From contig NZ_CP033875.1 of NCBI RefSeq assembly GCF_002742645.2, forward strand, positions 1,838,001-1,902,000: a DNA stretch of 64,000 bases, in the 5' to 3' direction. Source of the stretch: Caulobacter sp. FWC26. GTDB taxonomy: Bacteria > Pseudomonadota > Alphaproteobacteria > Caulobacterales > Caulobacteraceae. The position numbers were made by a program, and so were the translations under genes. This document shows positions 37,976 through 47,170 of this stretch, one piece after another (the stretch's first letter is position 1; each line of letters opens with the position of its first letter). The notes below the pieces were generated by a model that did not search any database, was not told the DNA's origin, and saw only the letters and a program-made list of their open reading frames with translations.

Positions 37976-38640
37976 CCACCGCGTTGGATCCGCTTTTTGT
38001 CGAGCGCAGCATCGAGGCGCTGCTGTTCGCGGCGGCCGAGCCGCTAAGCGATGTGGATCTTGCCAAGCGCCTTCCTGAAGGGGCGGACATCGCCGCAGGG
38101 ATCGCAGCGCTTCGCGCGCGCTACGAGGGGCGCGGGATTGAGCTGGCCTGCGTGGCGGGGCGCTGGCGGTTCCAGACAGCGGCCGACCTGTCGTTCCTGA
38201 TGACCGAGGAACGCGAGGAGCCGCGACGCCTGTCCAAGGCCGCGCAGGAGACCCTGGCCATCGTGGCCTATCACCAGCCCGTCACGCGCGCCGAGATCGA
38301 GGCCGTGAGGGGCGTGCAGGCCAGCCGGGGCACTATCGATGTACTGCTGGAGCTGGGACTGATCCGCATGCGGGGGCGGCGGCGCACGCCTGGGCGGCCC
38401 GTGACCTTCGGGACCACCGACGCTTTCCTGGAGCACTATGGCTTGGCGACCTTGGCCGATCTGCCCGGGATCGCCGAGATGAAGGCGGCGGGGCTGTTAG
38501 AAATGAACCTGCCTCCCGGTTTCACCGTGCCCGATCCGCTCGGACTGCGGCCCGGCGAAGAAGAGGATCCTCTCGACCTCGATGACGCTGACGCGCCCGA
38601 ATTCGCGCAGGATTTCCTAGGCGAGCCCGAAAAAGCCTGA
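37972..38640 (+). CDS. scpB: Segregation and condensation protein B
   Basis: 222 residues with the two winged-helix domains of ScpB, which dimerises and binds ScpA. SIEALLFAAAEPLSDVDLA opens the first, and KAAQETLAIVAYHQPVTRAE and RGVQASRGTIDVLLELGLI belong to the second. The C-terminal tail is acidic (DLDDADAPE) and probably flexible. It overlaps scpA by four bases, and tatA follows after 133 bases. Confidence 0.95.
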   Translation: MTTALDPLFVERSIEALLFAAAEPLSDVDLAKRLPEGADIAAGIAALRARYEGRGIELACVAGRWRFQTAADLSFLMTEEREEPRRLSKAAQETLAIVAYHQPVTRAEIEAVRGVQASRGTIDVLLELGLIRMRGRRRTPGRPVTFGTTDAFLEHYGLATLADLPGIAEMKAAGLLEMNLPPGFTVPDPLGLRPGEEEDPLDLDDADAPEFAQDFLGEPEKA

Positions 38641-38677
38641 CGCGCCGGGCGACACCGCCGATAAGATCCGGCTACGC

Positions 38678-38707
38678 TTGGCTCTAAGCCTCGCGAACGC
38701 CTATATT
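38678..38707 (+). promoter_or_regulatory. Possible promoter of the tatABC operon
   Basis: TTGGCT (38678-38683), an 18-base spacer, and TATATT (38702-38707) resemble a sigma-70-type promoter in the scpB-tatA gap. The TSS would be near 38714, about 60 bases before tatA. Confidence 0.35.
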
Positions 38708-38773
38708 GAGACAGAGATTGTAACGGCGCGGCTCACGGTCTAAAGCGCCGCTGTCGCAAGGAGCACCGACGCT

Positions 38774-38998
38774 ATGGGTAGCATGAGTTGGATTCACTGG
38801 GTGATCGTCATCGGGATCGTCGCCCTGTTGTTTGGCGGTCGCGGCAAGCTCTCCAGCGTCATGGGTGACGCCGCCAAGGGCATAAAGGCGTTCAAGGACG
38901 GCCTGAAGGACGACACCAGCAGCGAAGTCGCCGATAACAAAGCCAAGGGCGCCTTGCCGCGTACCGAGGCCGAGGCGGAAGAGCTCCGCAAGTCGTAA
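38774..38998 (+). CDS. tatA: Sec-independent protein translocase subunit TatA
   Basis: 74 residues. One N-terminal transmembrane helix ([15 protein letters not shown]) is followed by an amphipathic helix ([10 protein letters not shown]) and a charged tail, the standard TatA layout. TatA forms the pore for folded twin-arginine substrates, such as the pectate lyase and the DUF885 protein in this window. A GGAG site precedes the ATG. tatB follows after 81 bases. Confidence 0.96.
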   Translation: MGSMSWIHWVIVIGIVALLFGGRGKLSSVMGDAAKGIKAFKDGLKDDTSSEVADNKAKGALPRTEAEAEELRKS

Positions 38999-39079
38999 TC
39001 GCGGCGCGCGGAGCTTAGCTTCGTGCGTTGGTCCAACCTCGCGGGGAGTCTTCTGGCTCCTCCGCTCTAAGGCGCGTCC

Positions 39080-39667
39080 ATGCTTCCTGATATCGGCGGC
39101 ACAGAACTTCTCATCATCGCCGCCGTCGCCCTGATTGTGGTGGGTCCCAAGGATCTTCCCGTTCTGCTGCGAAAGCTTGGCCAATTTGTAGGACGCATGC
39201 GTGGCATGGCGTCGGAGTTCCGCGCCAGCTTCGACGAGATGGCCCGCCAGTCCGAACTCGACGAGCTGCGCCGCGAGGTTCAGGCCATGCGGTCGGGGCA
39301 GTTCTCCAACCCGGTGCAGGATGCAGCCGACGCCGCGCGGGACGTGAAGGTCGACGATGTATTCGCCGATATCGACGCCTCGCTGTCCAGCGGCGCGATG
39401 CGGGCCAACCCGTATGCCGCCGGCGAGGTCCATAACTCGATCCTCCCCACGGCCGAGCCGTCGGCCGAGATCGTCGAGGCCAAGCCCAAGCGTGCGCCCC
39501 GCAAGAAGGTCGCCGCCGAGCCTGCTGTGGTGGAGCCGGTCAAGGCGCCTCGCAAGCGGGCCAGCGCCAAGAAGGACATCACCGTGGAAGCGCCCAAGGC
39601 CGTCCGCGCGCCGCGTAAGCGCGCTAGCAAGGCCGGCGATTCCACCGCTTCGGATATCGTCTCGTGA
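39080..39667 (+). CDS. tatB: Sec-independent protein translocase subunit TatB
   Basis: 195 residues, longer than TatA. The N-terminal segment DIGGTELLIIAAVALIVVGP and the FVGRMRGMASEFRASFDEMA amphipathic helix identify TatB. The remaining part is a Lys/Ala/Pro-rich tail (APRKKVAAEPAVV, APRKRASAKK), typically unstructured. TatB binds TatC in the receptor complex. Its stop overlaps the GTG start of tatC. Confidence 0.94.
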   Translation: MLPDIGGTELLIIAAVALIVVGPKDLPVLLRKLGQFVGRMRGMASEFRASFDEMARQSELDELRREVQAMRSGQFSNPVQDAADAARDVKVDDVFADIDASLSSGAMRANPYAAGEVHNSILPTAEPSAEIVEAKPKRAPRKKVAAEPAVVEPVKAPRKRASAKKDITVEAPKAVRAPRKRASKAGDSTASDIVS

Positions 39668-40566
39668 GCAAGGCCATCGGACACGACCCCGAAGAGGAGA
39701 TCGAGGCCTCGCGGGCTCCGCTGCTGGATCATCTGATCGAGCTCCGCACCCGTCTGATCATCTGCGTCGCGGCCATCGCTGTCGCCTTTGGTGTCTGCTT
39801 CGCCTTCGTGAAGCCGATCTTCCTGTTTCTGGTGCGCCCCTTCACCGTGGCTGAAGGTCTTAAGGCCATGCAGGACACGAGCGGTCAGCACGGCCCATTC
39901 GACCTGCTTCTGGCCCTCGTTGGGGTGAAGAAGGTTGCGACCGGCGCCCTCGCCAATATCACCTTGCAGGCCACCGCGCCGCTGGAGCAGTTCTTCACCA
40001 ATATCAAGCTGTCGGCGTTCGGGGCGGTCATCCTGGCTTTCCCGATCATCGCCTGGCAGCTCTACCGGTTCGTGGCGCCCGGTCTCTACAAAAAGGAGCG
40101 CAACGCGTTCCTGCCGTTCCTGATCGCCTCGCCGGTGCTGTTCCTGATGGGGGCTTCGCTGGTCTACTACGTGATGCTGCCGTTCGTGCTGTGGTTCTCG
40201 CTGAGCCAGCAGATCGTGGGTGACGGCGTGAAGGTGGTTCTGCAAACCCGCGTCTCGGAGTATCTGACGCTGGTCACCACGCTGCTCTTGGCGTTTGGTC
40301 TCAGCTTCCAACTGCCCGTCGTCTTGTCGTTGGGCGGTCTGGCGGGGCTGATCACGTCGCAGATGCTGCGCACGGGACGTCGCTATGCGATCGTCGCGGT
40401 GTTCGTGGTGGCGGCCATCGTCACGCCGCCCGATCCGATCAGCCAGATCACCTTGGCGCTGCCGCTGTGCCTGCTCTACGAAATTTCGATCTGGTGCGTG
40501 TGGCTGATTGAGCGCCGCCGGAAGGAAGAAGACGAGCAGGCGGGTACGGATCTCGTCGCCTCGTAA
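39664..40566 (+). CDS. tatC: Sec-independent protein translocase subunit TatC
   Basis: 300 residues with six hydrophobic segments, the signal-peptide receptor of the Tat system. LLDHLIELRTRLIICV (near residue 20) is the conserved start and FGLSFQLPVVLSL near residue 215 is the second hallmark. The start is GTG at 39664, overlapping the tatB stop. The operon closes with a good terminator at 40572. Confidence 0.97.
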   Translation: MSKAIGHDPEEEIEASRAPLLDHLIELRTRLIICVAAIAVAFGVCFAFVKPIFLFLVRPFTVAEGLKAMQDTSGQHGPFDLLLALVGVKKVATGALANITLQATAPLEQFFTNIKLSAFGAVILAFPIIAWQLYRFVAPGLYKKERNAFLPFLIASPVLFLMGASLVYYVMLPFVLWFSLSQQIVGDGVKVVLQTRVSEYLTLVTTLLLAFGLSFQLPVVLSLGGLAGLITSQMLRTGRRYAIVAVFVVAAIVTPPDPISQITLALPLCLLYEISIWCVWLIERRRKEEDEQAGTDLVAS

Positions 40567-40571
40567 CAGAA

Positions 40572-40608
40572 AGGGCTCCGCGATCCTGTCGCAGAGCCCT
40601 CTTTATTT
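40572..40608 (+). terminator. Rho-independent terminator of the tat operon
   Basis: Stem AGGGCTC / GAGCCCT extended by GCGA / TCGC around one mismatch, loop TCCTG, then CTTTATTT. It sits 6 bases after the tatC stop and would also end the convergent urcA-like transcript read in reverse only weakly. Confidence 0.85.
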
Positions 40609-40627
40609 CCGGTCGGTTCGAGTGGTT

Positions 40628-41089
40628 TTAGGCTGCGGCGCCCATGCGCGCTTGCAGCTGGGCCTTGGCGTCGCGAACGGCGTCGGCGACGCAAGCTTGA
40701 TAGCTGGCGACGCTGAAGCGCGGCTGGGCCTTGCAGACCGTTTGGGCGGCGACGCGGATTTCCGAGTGGATCTGGTCGCGGGTCTTGCCCTTCAGCGAGA
40801 TGCGGACGACCGAGAGGGTTTCCGACGACAGGGCCTTACCGGTCTCGCGGGCGCGGACGATCATGGCCAGCTGGCGGTTGGCGCCGGCGACCGCGCTGTC
40901 GACGCAGTCCTGAGCAATCAGCTTGCCGTTGGCGGTGCAGACGGTGGCGGCGGCCGCCTTGATCGCGGTCTGAATCTCGACCGAATTCTTGCCGGCGATC
41001 GAGACGCGGACTTCGTTGGTCTTGGCGCTGGCCGGGGCGGCGACGGCGGCGGCGATGGCGAGGGCGGCGAGAGCGGCGAACGTCTTCAT
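40628..41089 (-). CDS. UrcA family protein with duplicated domain
   Basis: 153 residues with a signal peptide (AALAIAAAVAAPASA). The mature protein holds two related halves of about 50 residues. Each half has a beta start (VRVSIAGK, VRISLKGK), a helix with a Cys (AAATVC, AAQTVC) and a second Cys with Val/Ala (DCVDSAVAGA, ACVADAVRDA). The UrcA family is a secreted alphaproteobacterial group of unknown function. A tandem double UrcA unit is less usual than a single one. It is divergent from serS. Confidence 0.7.
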   Translation of the reverse strand: MKTFAALAALAIAAAVAAPASAKTNEVRVSIAGKNSVEIQTAIKAAAATVCTANGKLIAQDCVDSAVAGANRQLAMIVRARETGKALSSETLSVVRISLKGKTRDQIHSEIRVAAQTVCKAQPRFSVASYQACVADAVRDAKAQLQARMGAAA

Positions 41090-41466
41090 GGTGTTCGATT
41101 ATTCCTTGAATGGTCGAGCGGGCCGGGGAGGGCCGATGAGAAGCGAGAAAGCGCACTGAATTGAGCGGGGCTTCTCGGCGCTCGGCGTTAAACCCGTGTG
41201 ACAAAGCATGATTAATTTTCGCTAATGATTGGAATGTTGATGCCGAGGGGCGGCCATAAGGGGGAGATTGCACTTTAGGTCCCTGCGTTATGCGGTCGCA
41301 GTTGGCGCAAAATGCGCCTTCTGGCGCAATGAATGTTCCGGAGGGTTCGGCCTGGGCCTGATCAGGAAGGCGTTCAGACGGCGGTGCGCGATCCGGAAAG
41401 CTTGGCGCCCCCGCCGACGCGCCTTAGAGAGGGCGTTTCTTACCGCCTCTTCCGAGCTAGCGTTCG
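41090..41466. other. Divergent intergenic region urcA-like / serS
   Basis: This 377-base gap serves two divergent genes. It has an AT-richer patch at about 41205-41245, suited to promoters, and a set of mutually exclusive hairpins (GGCGCA, TGCGCC, GGCGCA) at 41304-41328. No protein-coding gene was found. Confidence 0.5.
41304..41328 (+). promoter_or_regulatory. Possible alternative-hairpin leader of serS
   Basis: GGCGCA (41304), TGCGCC (41313) and GGCGCA (41323) let the middle element pair with either flank, but not both. Such exclusive pairing is the core of attenuators. It lies about 140 bases before serS. No T run follows, so regulation is only suggested. Confidence 0.3.
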
Positions 41467-42762
41467 ATGCACGACATCAAGGCCATCCGCGAAAATCCTG
41501 AAGCCTATGACCACCATTGGTCAGCCAAGGGTCGTTCGGGCGCGGCTGCTGAGGCCGTCAAGCTGGACGCGCAACTTCGGGCCGCTCAGACCTCCCTGCA
41601 GGAGGCCCAGGCCAAGCGGAACGAGAGCTCCAAGCTGATCGGCATGGCCAAGGCCAAGAAGGACGAGGCCGAAGCCCAGCGCCTGATGGCCGAGGTCGAG
41701 TCGCTGAAGGGCGTCATGGCTACGGCGGCCGAGGAAGAAGCCCTGGTCGGCGGCAAGCTGAAGGACCTGCTCGCCAGCCTGCCGAATATCCCCGCGCCTG
41801 AAGTGCCGGCGGGTGAAGATGAGCACGGCAATGTCGAACAGCGCGCCTGGGGCGACGCCAAGGCCCTGCCAGCCGGCAAGCTGAACGCGCCGAAGGATCA
41901 CGTCGACCTGGGCGCGGCCCTGGGCGGCATGGACTTCGAGGCCGCCGCCCGCATGAGCGGCGCGCGCTTCGTTGTCCTGAAAAAAGAGATCGCCCGCCTG
42001 GAGCGCGCCATCGGCCAGTTCATGCTGGACCTGCAGACGGTCGAGCACGGCTATACGGAGGTGAGCCCGCCGCTGCTGGTGAAGGACGAGGCGTTGTATG
42101 GCACGGGCCAACTGCCGAAGTTCGCGGACGATCTCTTCCATACGACGGACGATCGCTGGCTGATCCCCACCGCCGAGGTCTCGCTCACCAACATCGTCCG
42201 CGAGCAACTGATCGCCGAAGAAGAGCTGCCCATGCGGCTTACGGCTCTGACGCCGTCGTTCCGCGCCGAGGCCGGTTCGGCCGGTCGCGACACCCGCGGC
42301 ATGATCCGCCAGCACCAGTTCTACAAGGTCGAGCTCGTTTCGATCACCACGCCCGACCAGTCGGAAGCCGAGCACCAGCGCATGGTCGAGTGCGCCGAGA
42401 CCGTGCTCAAGAAGCTGGAGCTGCCGTTCCGCACCATGCTGCTGTGCACCGGCGACATGGGCTTCGGCGCGCGCAAGACCTATGATCTCGAGGTCTGGTT
42501 GCCGTCGCAGAACATGTACCGCGAGATCAGCTCGTGCTCGAACTGCGGCGACTTCCAGGCCCGCCGCATGGACGCCCGCTACCGCAAGACCGGTGAGAAG
42601 GGCGGCCACTTCGTCCACACCCTGAACGGCTCGGGCCTGGCCGTCGGCCGCACCCTGGTGGCGGTGCTGGAGAACTATCAGGACGAGGGCGGTAGGATTC
42701 ATATCCCGGCCGTGCTGCAGCCCTATATGGGCGGTGTGACGCACATCGGGGGGCAGGCGTGA
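41467..42762 (+). CDS. serS: Serine-tRNA ligase
   Basis: 431 residues, class II synthetase that charges tRNA-Ser. An N-terminal coiled-coil arm (about residues 25-110) binds the tRNA long variable arm. The class II motif 2 is [20 protein letters not shown] and motif 3 is [18 protein letters not shown], with [10 protein letters not shown] preceding. The ATG follows AGCGTTCG. Its stop overlaps the GTG start of surE, opening a coupled chain through pcm. Confidence 0.97.
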   Translation: MHDIKAIRENPEAYDHHWSAKGRSGAAAEAVKLDAQLRAAQTSLQEAQAKRNESSKLIGMAKAKKDEAEAQRLMAEVESLKGVMATAAEEEALVGGKLKDLLASLPNIPAPEVPAGEDEHGNVEQRAWGDAKALPAGKLNAPKDHVDLGAALGGMDFEAAARMSGARFVVLKKEIARLERAIGQFMLDLQTVEHGYTEVSPPLLVKDEALYGTGQLPKFADDLFHTTDDRWLIPTAEVSLTNIVREQLIAEEELPMRLTALTPSFRAEAGSAGRDTRGMIRQHQFYKVELVSITTPDQSEAEHQRMVECAETVLKKLELPFRTMLLCTGDMGFGARKTYDLEVWLPSQNMYREISSCSNCGDFQARRMDARYRKTGEKGGHFVHTLNGSGLAVGRTLVAVLENYQDEGGRIHIPAVLQPYMGGVTHIGGQA

Positions 42763-43550
42763 GGATTCTCCTCACCAACGACGACGGCATCCACGCGCCG
42801 GGTCTGCAGGCGTTGGAGAAGATCGCGCGCGCCCTGACCGACGACGTCTGGATCTGCGCGCCCGAGTATGAACAGTCGGGCGCCAGCCGCGCCCTGACCC
42901 TCGCCGACCCGATCCGCGTGCGAAAACTGGATCCGCGCCGCTTCGCCGTCGAAGGCACGCCGACCGACTGCGTGATGATGGCGGTGCAGCAGCTGATCGA
43001 GGGCGCTGCGCCTGATCTCGTGCTGTCCGGCGTCAATCGCGGCCAGAACATCGCCGAGGACGTCACCTTGTCCGGTACGGTGGCCGGCGCCATTGAGGGC
43101 ATGGCCCTGGGTATCCCGTCGATCGCCCTCTCGCAGTCGATGAACTATTTCCACGATGAGATCGTGGCCCATTGGGAGACGGCCGAGGCTTTCGCGCCGG
43201 GCATCGTCCAGCGCCTGCTGGAGGTGGGCTGGCCGGCCGACGTGGTCATGAACGTCAACTTCCCCGCTTTGCCGCCGGAAAGCGTCGAGGCGGTCGAGGT
43301 CACCCGTCAGGGCTTCCGCGACGGCCATCTTCGCCACATGGACAAGCGCACCGACCTGCGCGGCCGTGACTATTACTGGATGGGCTTCACCGCCAAGGCG
43401 TCGCAGCCGGCTGAGGGCACCGACCTGCGGGCCATCTACGAGGGGCGGATTTCCGTCACGCCGCTGCACATCGACTTGACGCATAACGAGACCGTCCATG
43501 CGCTGAAGGGCGTGCTGGGCGGTGCGCCCCCCAAGAAGGCCGGCGCATGA
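42759..43550 (+). CDS. surE: 5'/3'-nucleotidase SurE
   Basis: 263 residues, a metal-dependent nucleotidase active on 3' and 5' nucleotides. [15 protein letters not shown] is the conserved N-terminal metal-binding motif and [16 protein letters not shown] carries the second acidic cluster. The start is GTG at 42759, overlapping serS, and its stop overlaps the pcm ATG. The surE-pcm pair is widespread and linked to stationary-phase survival. Confidence 0.95.
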   Translation: MRILLTNDDGIHAPGLQALEKIARALTDDVWICAPEYEQSGASRALTLADPIRVRKLDPRRFAVEGTPTDCVMMAVQQLIEGAAPDLVLSGVNRGQNIAEDVTLSGTVAGAIEGMALGIPSIALSQSMNYFHDEIVAHWETAEAFAPGIVQRLLEVGWPADVVMNVNFPALPPESVEAVEVTRQGFRDGHLRHMDKRTDLRGRDYYWMGFTAKASQPAEGTDLRAIYEGRISVTPLHIDLTHNETVHALKGVLGGAPPKKAGA

Positions 43551-44215
43551 GCGGAGGGAAGGCCCGCGCCGCTGAGAACGCCAAGGCAGATCTGCCGCGC
43601 CTGATGCAGGCGCTGCGCGACCAGGGCGTCACCGACCCCCAGGTGCTGAAGGCCATCGAGACCACGCCGCGCGACCTGTTCACGCCGGATCTGTTCAAGG
43701 ACCGCTCGTGGGAGGATTCGGCCTTGCCGATCGCCTGCGGTCAGACCATCAGCCAACCCTTCATCGTCGGTCTGATGACCCAGGCCCTGACGGTCGAGCC
43801 TCGCGCGCGAGTGCTGGAGATCGGCACCGGGTCGGGCTATCAGACGACGATCCTGAGCAAGGTGTCGCGTCTGGTCTATACGATCGAGCGCTACCGCACC
43901 CTGATGAAGGAGGCGGAGGCGCGTTTCAACACGCTCGGCTTGACCAATGTCATCACCAAGTTTGGTGATGGCGGCGAAGGGTGGGCCGAACAAGCGCCCT
44001 TTGACCGCATTATGGTCACGGCCGCAGCGGAAGATGACCCTAAGCGACTGCTTTCGCAGTTGAAGCCGAACGGCGTGCTGGTCGCGCCGGTCGGGAAGGG
44101 GCCTGTCCAGAGCCTTCGGCGCTATGCCGGGGATGGAAAAGGGGGCTTCCGGGTCGAGATTCTGTGCGACGTGCGCTTCGTGCCCCTGTTGGCCGGCGTC
44201 GCCAAGGATCAGTGA
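43547..44215 (+). CDS. pcm: Protein-L-isoaspartate O-methyltransferase
   Basis: 222 residues. It methylates isoaspartyl residues to repair damaged proteins, using SAM. The active-site loop [17 protein letters not shown] and the SAM motif [15 protein letters not shown] are intact, followed by the PCMT signature [10 protein letters not shown]. It overlaps surE by four bases (ATGA), and dipM follows after 93 bases. Confidence 0.96.
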   Translation: MSGGKARAAENAKADLPRLMQALRDQGVTDPQVLKAIETTPRDLFTPDLFKDRSWEDSALPIACGQTISQPFIVGLMTQALTVEPRARVLEIGTGSGYQTTILSKVSRLVYTIERYRTLMKEAEARFNTLGLTNVITKFGDGGEGWAEQAPFDRIMVTAAAEDDPKRLLSQLKPNGVLVAPVGKGPVQSLRRYAGDGKGGFRVEILCDVRFVPLLAGVAKDQ

Positions 44216-44250
44216 GTTTCTGGGGACGCGTCCATCACGCGTTCCGGATG

Positions 44251-44265
44251 TTAAAGGTTGGTTTA
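44251..44265. promoter_or_regulatory. CtrA-like binding site upstream of dipM
   Basis: TTAA, a 7-base spacer and TTTA (44251-44265) match the TTAA-N7-TTAA CtrA consensus at all but one position. It lies 44 bases upstream of the dipM start, in a promoter-like position. CtrA is the master cell-cycle regulator of Caulobacter. Confidence 0.45.
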
Positions 44266-44308
44266 CCCTGGCGGGGCGTTCTGGCGCTCCGGCGGGAAAG
44301 GAGAGGCT

Positions 44309-46165
44309 ATGAGGCAGTTGTGGACGCAAGCGGCGGTGATCGCCCTGACGGCTGGAACACTCGGCGCTCCCGCGCACGCCGCCGGACTGGCCGCGCAGCG
44401 GTTCACGCCCAATTTCCCGATCACCCAACCAGCCGCGCCGCCGCCTGGCGAGGCCGTCTCGACGCCGCCGAGCGAACCTGAGGCCTTACCGGCGCCGACG
44501 CCGATCGCGTCCCAGCCCGCGCCCGCCGTCACCCAGGCCGAATTGCCGCCTCCGACCCAGCAGACCCCACCGGCCGAGCCTAAACCCGTACTGCGTGCGG
44601 CCCCGACCCGGACCGTGGTGACCACTACGGTGACCGGGCCAGTGGTCGAGGTGCAGGGCAAACCCCAGGTACGGGTCGTCGAGTCCGGCGACGCGCTCGA
44701 CGCCATCGCGCGCGGCATGGGTTCCACCCGCGCCGAATTGGTCAAGCTGAACGACCTGCAGCCGCCGTACCGTCTAAAGCTTGGCCAGAAGATCAAGGGA
44801 CCCGCGACGACCGCCAAGGCCTATGTTGTCCAGACCGGCGATACGATGTTCTCGATCGCCAAGCGGTTCAACGTCACGGCCGCCGCCCTCGCCGAAGAAA
44901 ACGACCTGAAGGCGAGCTCGGCCATTAAGAAGGGCCAGAAGCTTCGCCTCCCCGACGGCTACAAGGACAAGGGTCCGATCAAGACCACCCAGGTGATCCC
45001 GGGGGCCCCCGCGGCGACGGTCGCCGAGGCCGAGCCCGCGCCGGCCACGCAACGTCCCGCGTCGCCCGCCGCCTCCGCCTCGCGCCCCGCGCGCCAGACG
45101 GTCTCGGAAGAGGCCCCGGCGCCGATCGCCACCAGCACCACGACCCTGAGCGTGACGGGTTCGGTCGTGAGCGTGGCGGGTCCGCGCCAGATCCACACCG
45201 TCAAGTCCGGCGACACCCTGACCGCGATCGCGCGCAAGTTCGACATGAGCGTCAGCGAACTCGCCGAGGCCAACAAGCTCGACACCGACAAGCCTCTGAA
45301 GCTGGGCGCCAAGATCAAGGGGCCGGCCACCACCCAGAAGGCCTATGTCGCGCAGAGCGGCGATACGCTGGCGGCGGTGGCCAAGCGCTTCAACGTCAGC
45401 GTGAAGGACCTGGCGGCGGAAAACAACCTGCGCGCCACGGCGGCGATCAAGAAGGGCCAGAAGCTCGCGCTCCCGGACGGCTATAAGGACAGGGGGCCGA
45501 TCAAGACCACGACGACGGTCGCGGCCGCGCGTCCTGCGTCTCCGCCCACGAACACCCCCGCAAACACCTATGCGCGTGTCGACAGCAGCGCGCCGTCAGC
45601 GACCGCGCCGGCCCTGCCGTCTGGCCCCATCCCCTACACCGCCAGCGGCGCCACGCCGCCGCGCCCTAGCGCGCCTGTGGCGGCGCAGCCGATCACGCCT
45701 CCGCCGGCTGCGCGGCCGATCATCGAAAGCACCGCTGCGCCGACCGAGGCCGAGATTATTGCGTCTGGCAAGGGCAAGTTCGCCTGGCCAGTGCGGGGTG
45801 AAATCATCTCCGGCTTTGGCGTGAAGGGGACGGGTCAGCGCAACGATGGCCTGAACATCCGCGCGCCGCAGGGCTCTCCGGTGTTGTCGGCCGCCGACGG
45901 CGAGATCGCCTATGCGGGCAACCAGGTGCCGACGTTTGGCAATCTGGTTCTGGTCAAGCACGCCGATGGCTGGGTCACGGCCTATGCGCACCTCTCCAGC
46001 ACGTCGGTGAAGATGCGCCAGCAAGTCAAACAGGGCGAGCAGATCGGTACGGTCGGCGCGACCGGCGGGGTCAATGAGCCTCAGCTGCACTTCGAAATGC
46101 GCTATGCGCCAACGGCCAAGGACAAAGCCAAGCCGGTTGACCCCGGACTGGTGCTGCCGCGCTGA
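44309..46165 (+). CDS. dipM: DipM-type LysM/LytM cell division protein
   Basis: 618 residues, periplasmic factor needed for cell constriction in Caulobacter. After a signal peptide (ALTAGTLGAPAHA) come four LysM domains in two pairs (around residues 125-225 and 300-395), joined by Pro/Ala-rich linkers, then a C-terminal LytM (M23) domain. The LytM ligand positions are degenerate: N512 and N516 replace His and Asp, and Q592 replaces the first His of HxH (QLH). This matches the reported inactive, regulatory LytM domain of DipM. A GGAGAGG site precedes the ATG. The gene follows pcm. Confidence 0.93.
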   Translation: MRQLWTQAAVIALTAGTLGAPAHAAGLAAQRFTPNFPITQPAAPPPGEAVSTPPSEPEALPAPTPIASQPAPAVTQAELPPPTQQTPPAEPKPVLRAAPTRTVVTTTVTGPVVEVQGKPQVRVVESGDALDAIARGMGSTRAELVKLNDLQPPYRLKLGQKIKGPATTAKAYVVQTGDTMFSIAKRFNVTAAALAEENDLKASSAIKKGQKLRLPDGYKDKGPIKTTQVIPGAPAATVAEAEPAPATQRPASPAASASRPARQTVSEEAPAPIATSTTTLSVTGSVVSVAGPRQIHTVKSGDTLTAIARKFDMSVSELAEANKLDTDKPLKLGAKIKGPATTQKAYVAQSGDTLAAVAKRFNVSVKDLAAENNLRATAAIKKGQKLALPDGYKDRGPIKTTTTVAAARPASPPTNTPANTYARVDSSAPSATAPALPSGPIPYTASGATPPRPSAPVAAQPITPPPAARPIIESTAAPTEAEIIASGKGKFAWPVRGEIISGFGVKGTGQRNDGLNIRAPQGSPVLSAADGEIAYAGNQVPTFGNLVLVKHADGWVTAYAHLSSTSVKMRQQVKQGEQIGTVGATGGVNEPQLHFEMRYAPTAKDKAKPVDPGLVLPR

Positions 46166-46173
46166 TCTCAAAG

Positions 46174-46204
46174 AGGCCCGCTTCGAAAGAGGCGGGCCTT
46201 TGTC
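46174..46204 (+). terminator. Terminator after dipM
   Basis: Stem AGGCCCGC / GCGGGCCT with loop TTCGAAAGAG, followed by TTGTC. It also has A-rich sequence 5' of the stem, so it could end the convergent DUF815 transcript too. Confidence 0.75.
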
Positions 46205-46213
46205 GTTCGGGGT

Positions 46214-47053
46214 CTAGCTGGGCAGGGAAGCGCCCAGTTCACCCGCCAGATCGCGGACGAACTGCCAGGCGACCCGGCCCGATCGTCCGCCCCGCATCTG
46301 CGACCACTGCAAGGCCCTGCGGTCGAGATCCGCGACGTCGAGCTCGAAGCGGGCCGCATAGCTGCGGATCGCTTGCAGATAGGTCGCCTGGTCCATCGGC
46401 GGGAAGCCGATCCACAGGCCGAAGCGGTCGGAGACGCTCATCTCCTCCTCGGCGTTCTCGGCCGCAGCGATGGCGCCCTGGCGCTCGGCGTGGTCGCGCG
46501 GCATCAGGTGGCGGCGGTTGGAGGTGGCCACGAACAGCACATTTTCGGGCGGACCCGAAACGCCGCCCTCCAACGCTGACTTCAGCGCCTTGGCCGCCGC
46601 CGCCCCGTCTTCGAAGGAAAGATCGTCGCAAAGGACCACGAACCGTTCGGCTCGCGCCCGCAATAGATCAAAGAGCGGCGGCAAAGCCGCGACCTCGTCG
46701 CGATCCACTTCGATCAGCTTCAGGCTTGGATAAGCGTCCGCCAGCGCCACGAAGGCCGCCTTGGTGACCGAGCTCTTGCCGGTGCCCCGCACCCCCCATA
46801 GCAGCACGTGATTGCTGGGGAGGCCCTCGGCGAAGCGCCGGAGGTTCTCGACGAACCGCGCCTTCTGGCGGTCGATGCCGACCAGCAAATCCAGCGACAA
46901 CGGATAGTCCGGGGCCGCGACGAACGCGCCGGTCGCGGGCTCGTGCCGGAAAAGGCGCGCCGCCGTGAAATCCGGCGCCTGCGGGGCGGGCGGGGCCAGG
47001 CGCTCCAGGGCGTCGGCGATACGGGCGAGGAGGGGGGCGATCGCGTCTGTCAT
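46214..47053 (-). CDS. DUF815 family ATP-binding protein
   Basis: 279 residues from the ATG at 47053 (MTDAIAPL). An AAA-type fold with Walker A WGVRGTGKSSVTK (near residue 95) and Walker B-like FVVLCDDLSFED. The arginine-finger-like segment SNRRHLMPRDHAE and C-terminal small domain fit the DUF815 family. Its role is unknown; the family is often described as predicted ATPases. It is convergent with dipM and divergent from yajC. Confidence 0.83.
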   Translation of the reverse strand: MTDAIAPLLARIADALERLAPPAPQAPDFTAARLFRHEPATGAFVAAPDYPLSLDLLVGIDRQKARFVENLRRFAEGLPSNHVLLWGVRGTGKSSVTKAAFVALADAYPSLKLIEVDRDEVAALPPLFDLLRARAERFVVLCDDLSFEDGAAAAKALKSALEGGVSGPPENVLFVATSNRRHLMPRDHAERQGAIAAAENAEEEMSVSDRFGLWIGFPPMDQATYLQAIRSYAARFELDVADLDRRALQWSQMRGGRSGRVAWQFVRDLAGELGASLPS

Positions 47054-47170
47054 GTGTGGCTGCATACCCTCACGCGCTCGCATTGCAAAAGAGAAGGCGA
47101 ACGCATAGCTTCCGCCGGCTCAGCGCGACCCTATTTTAGGCGGCGCGCATATCGGATTTTTGGAGAGACC

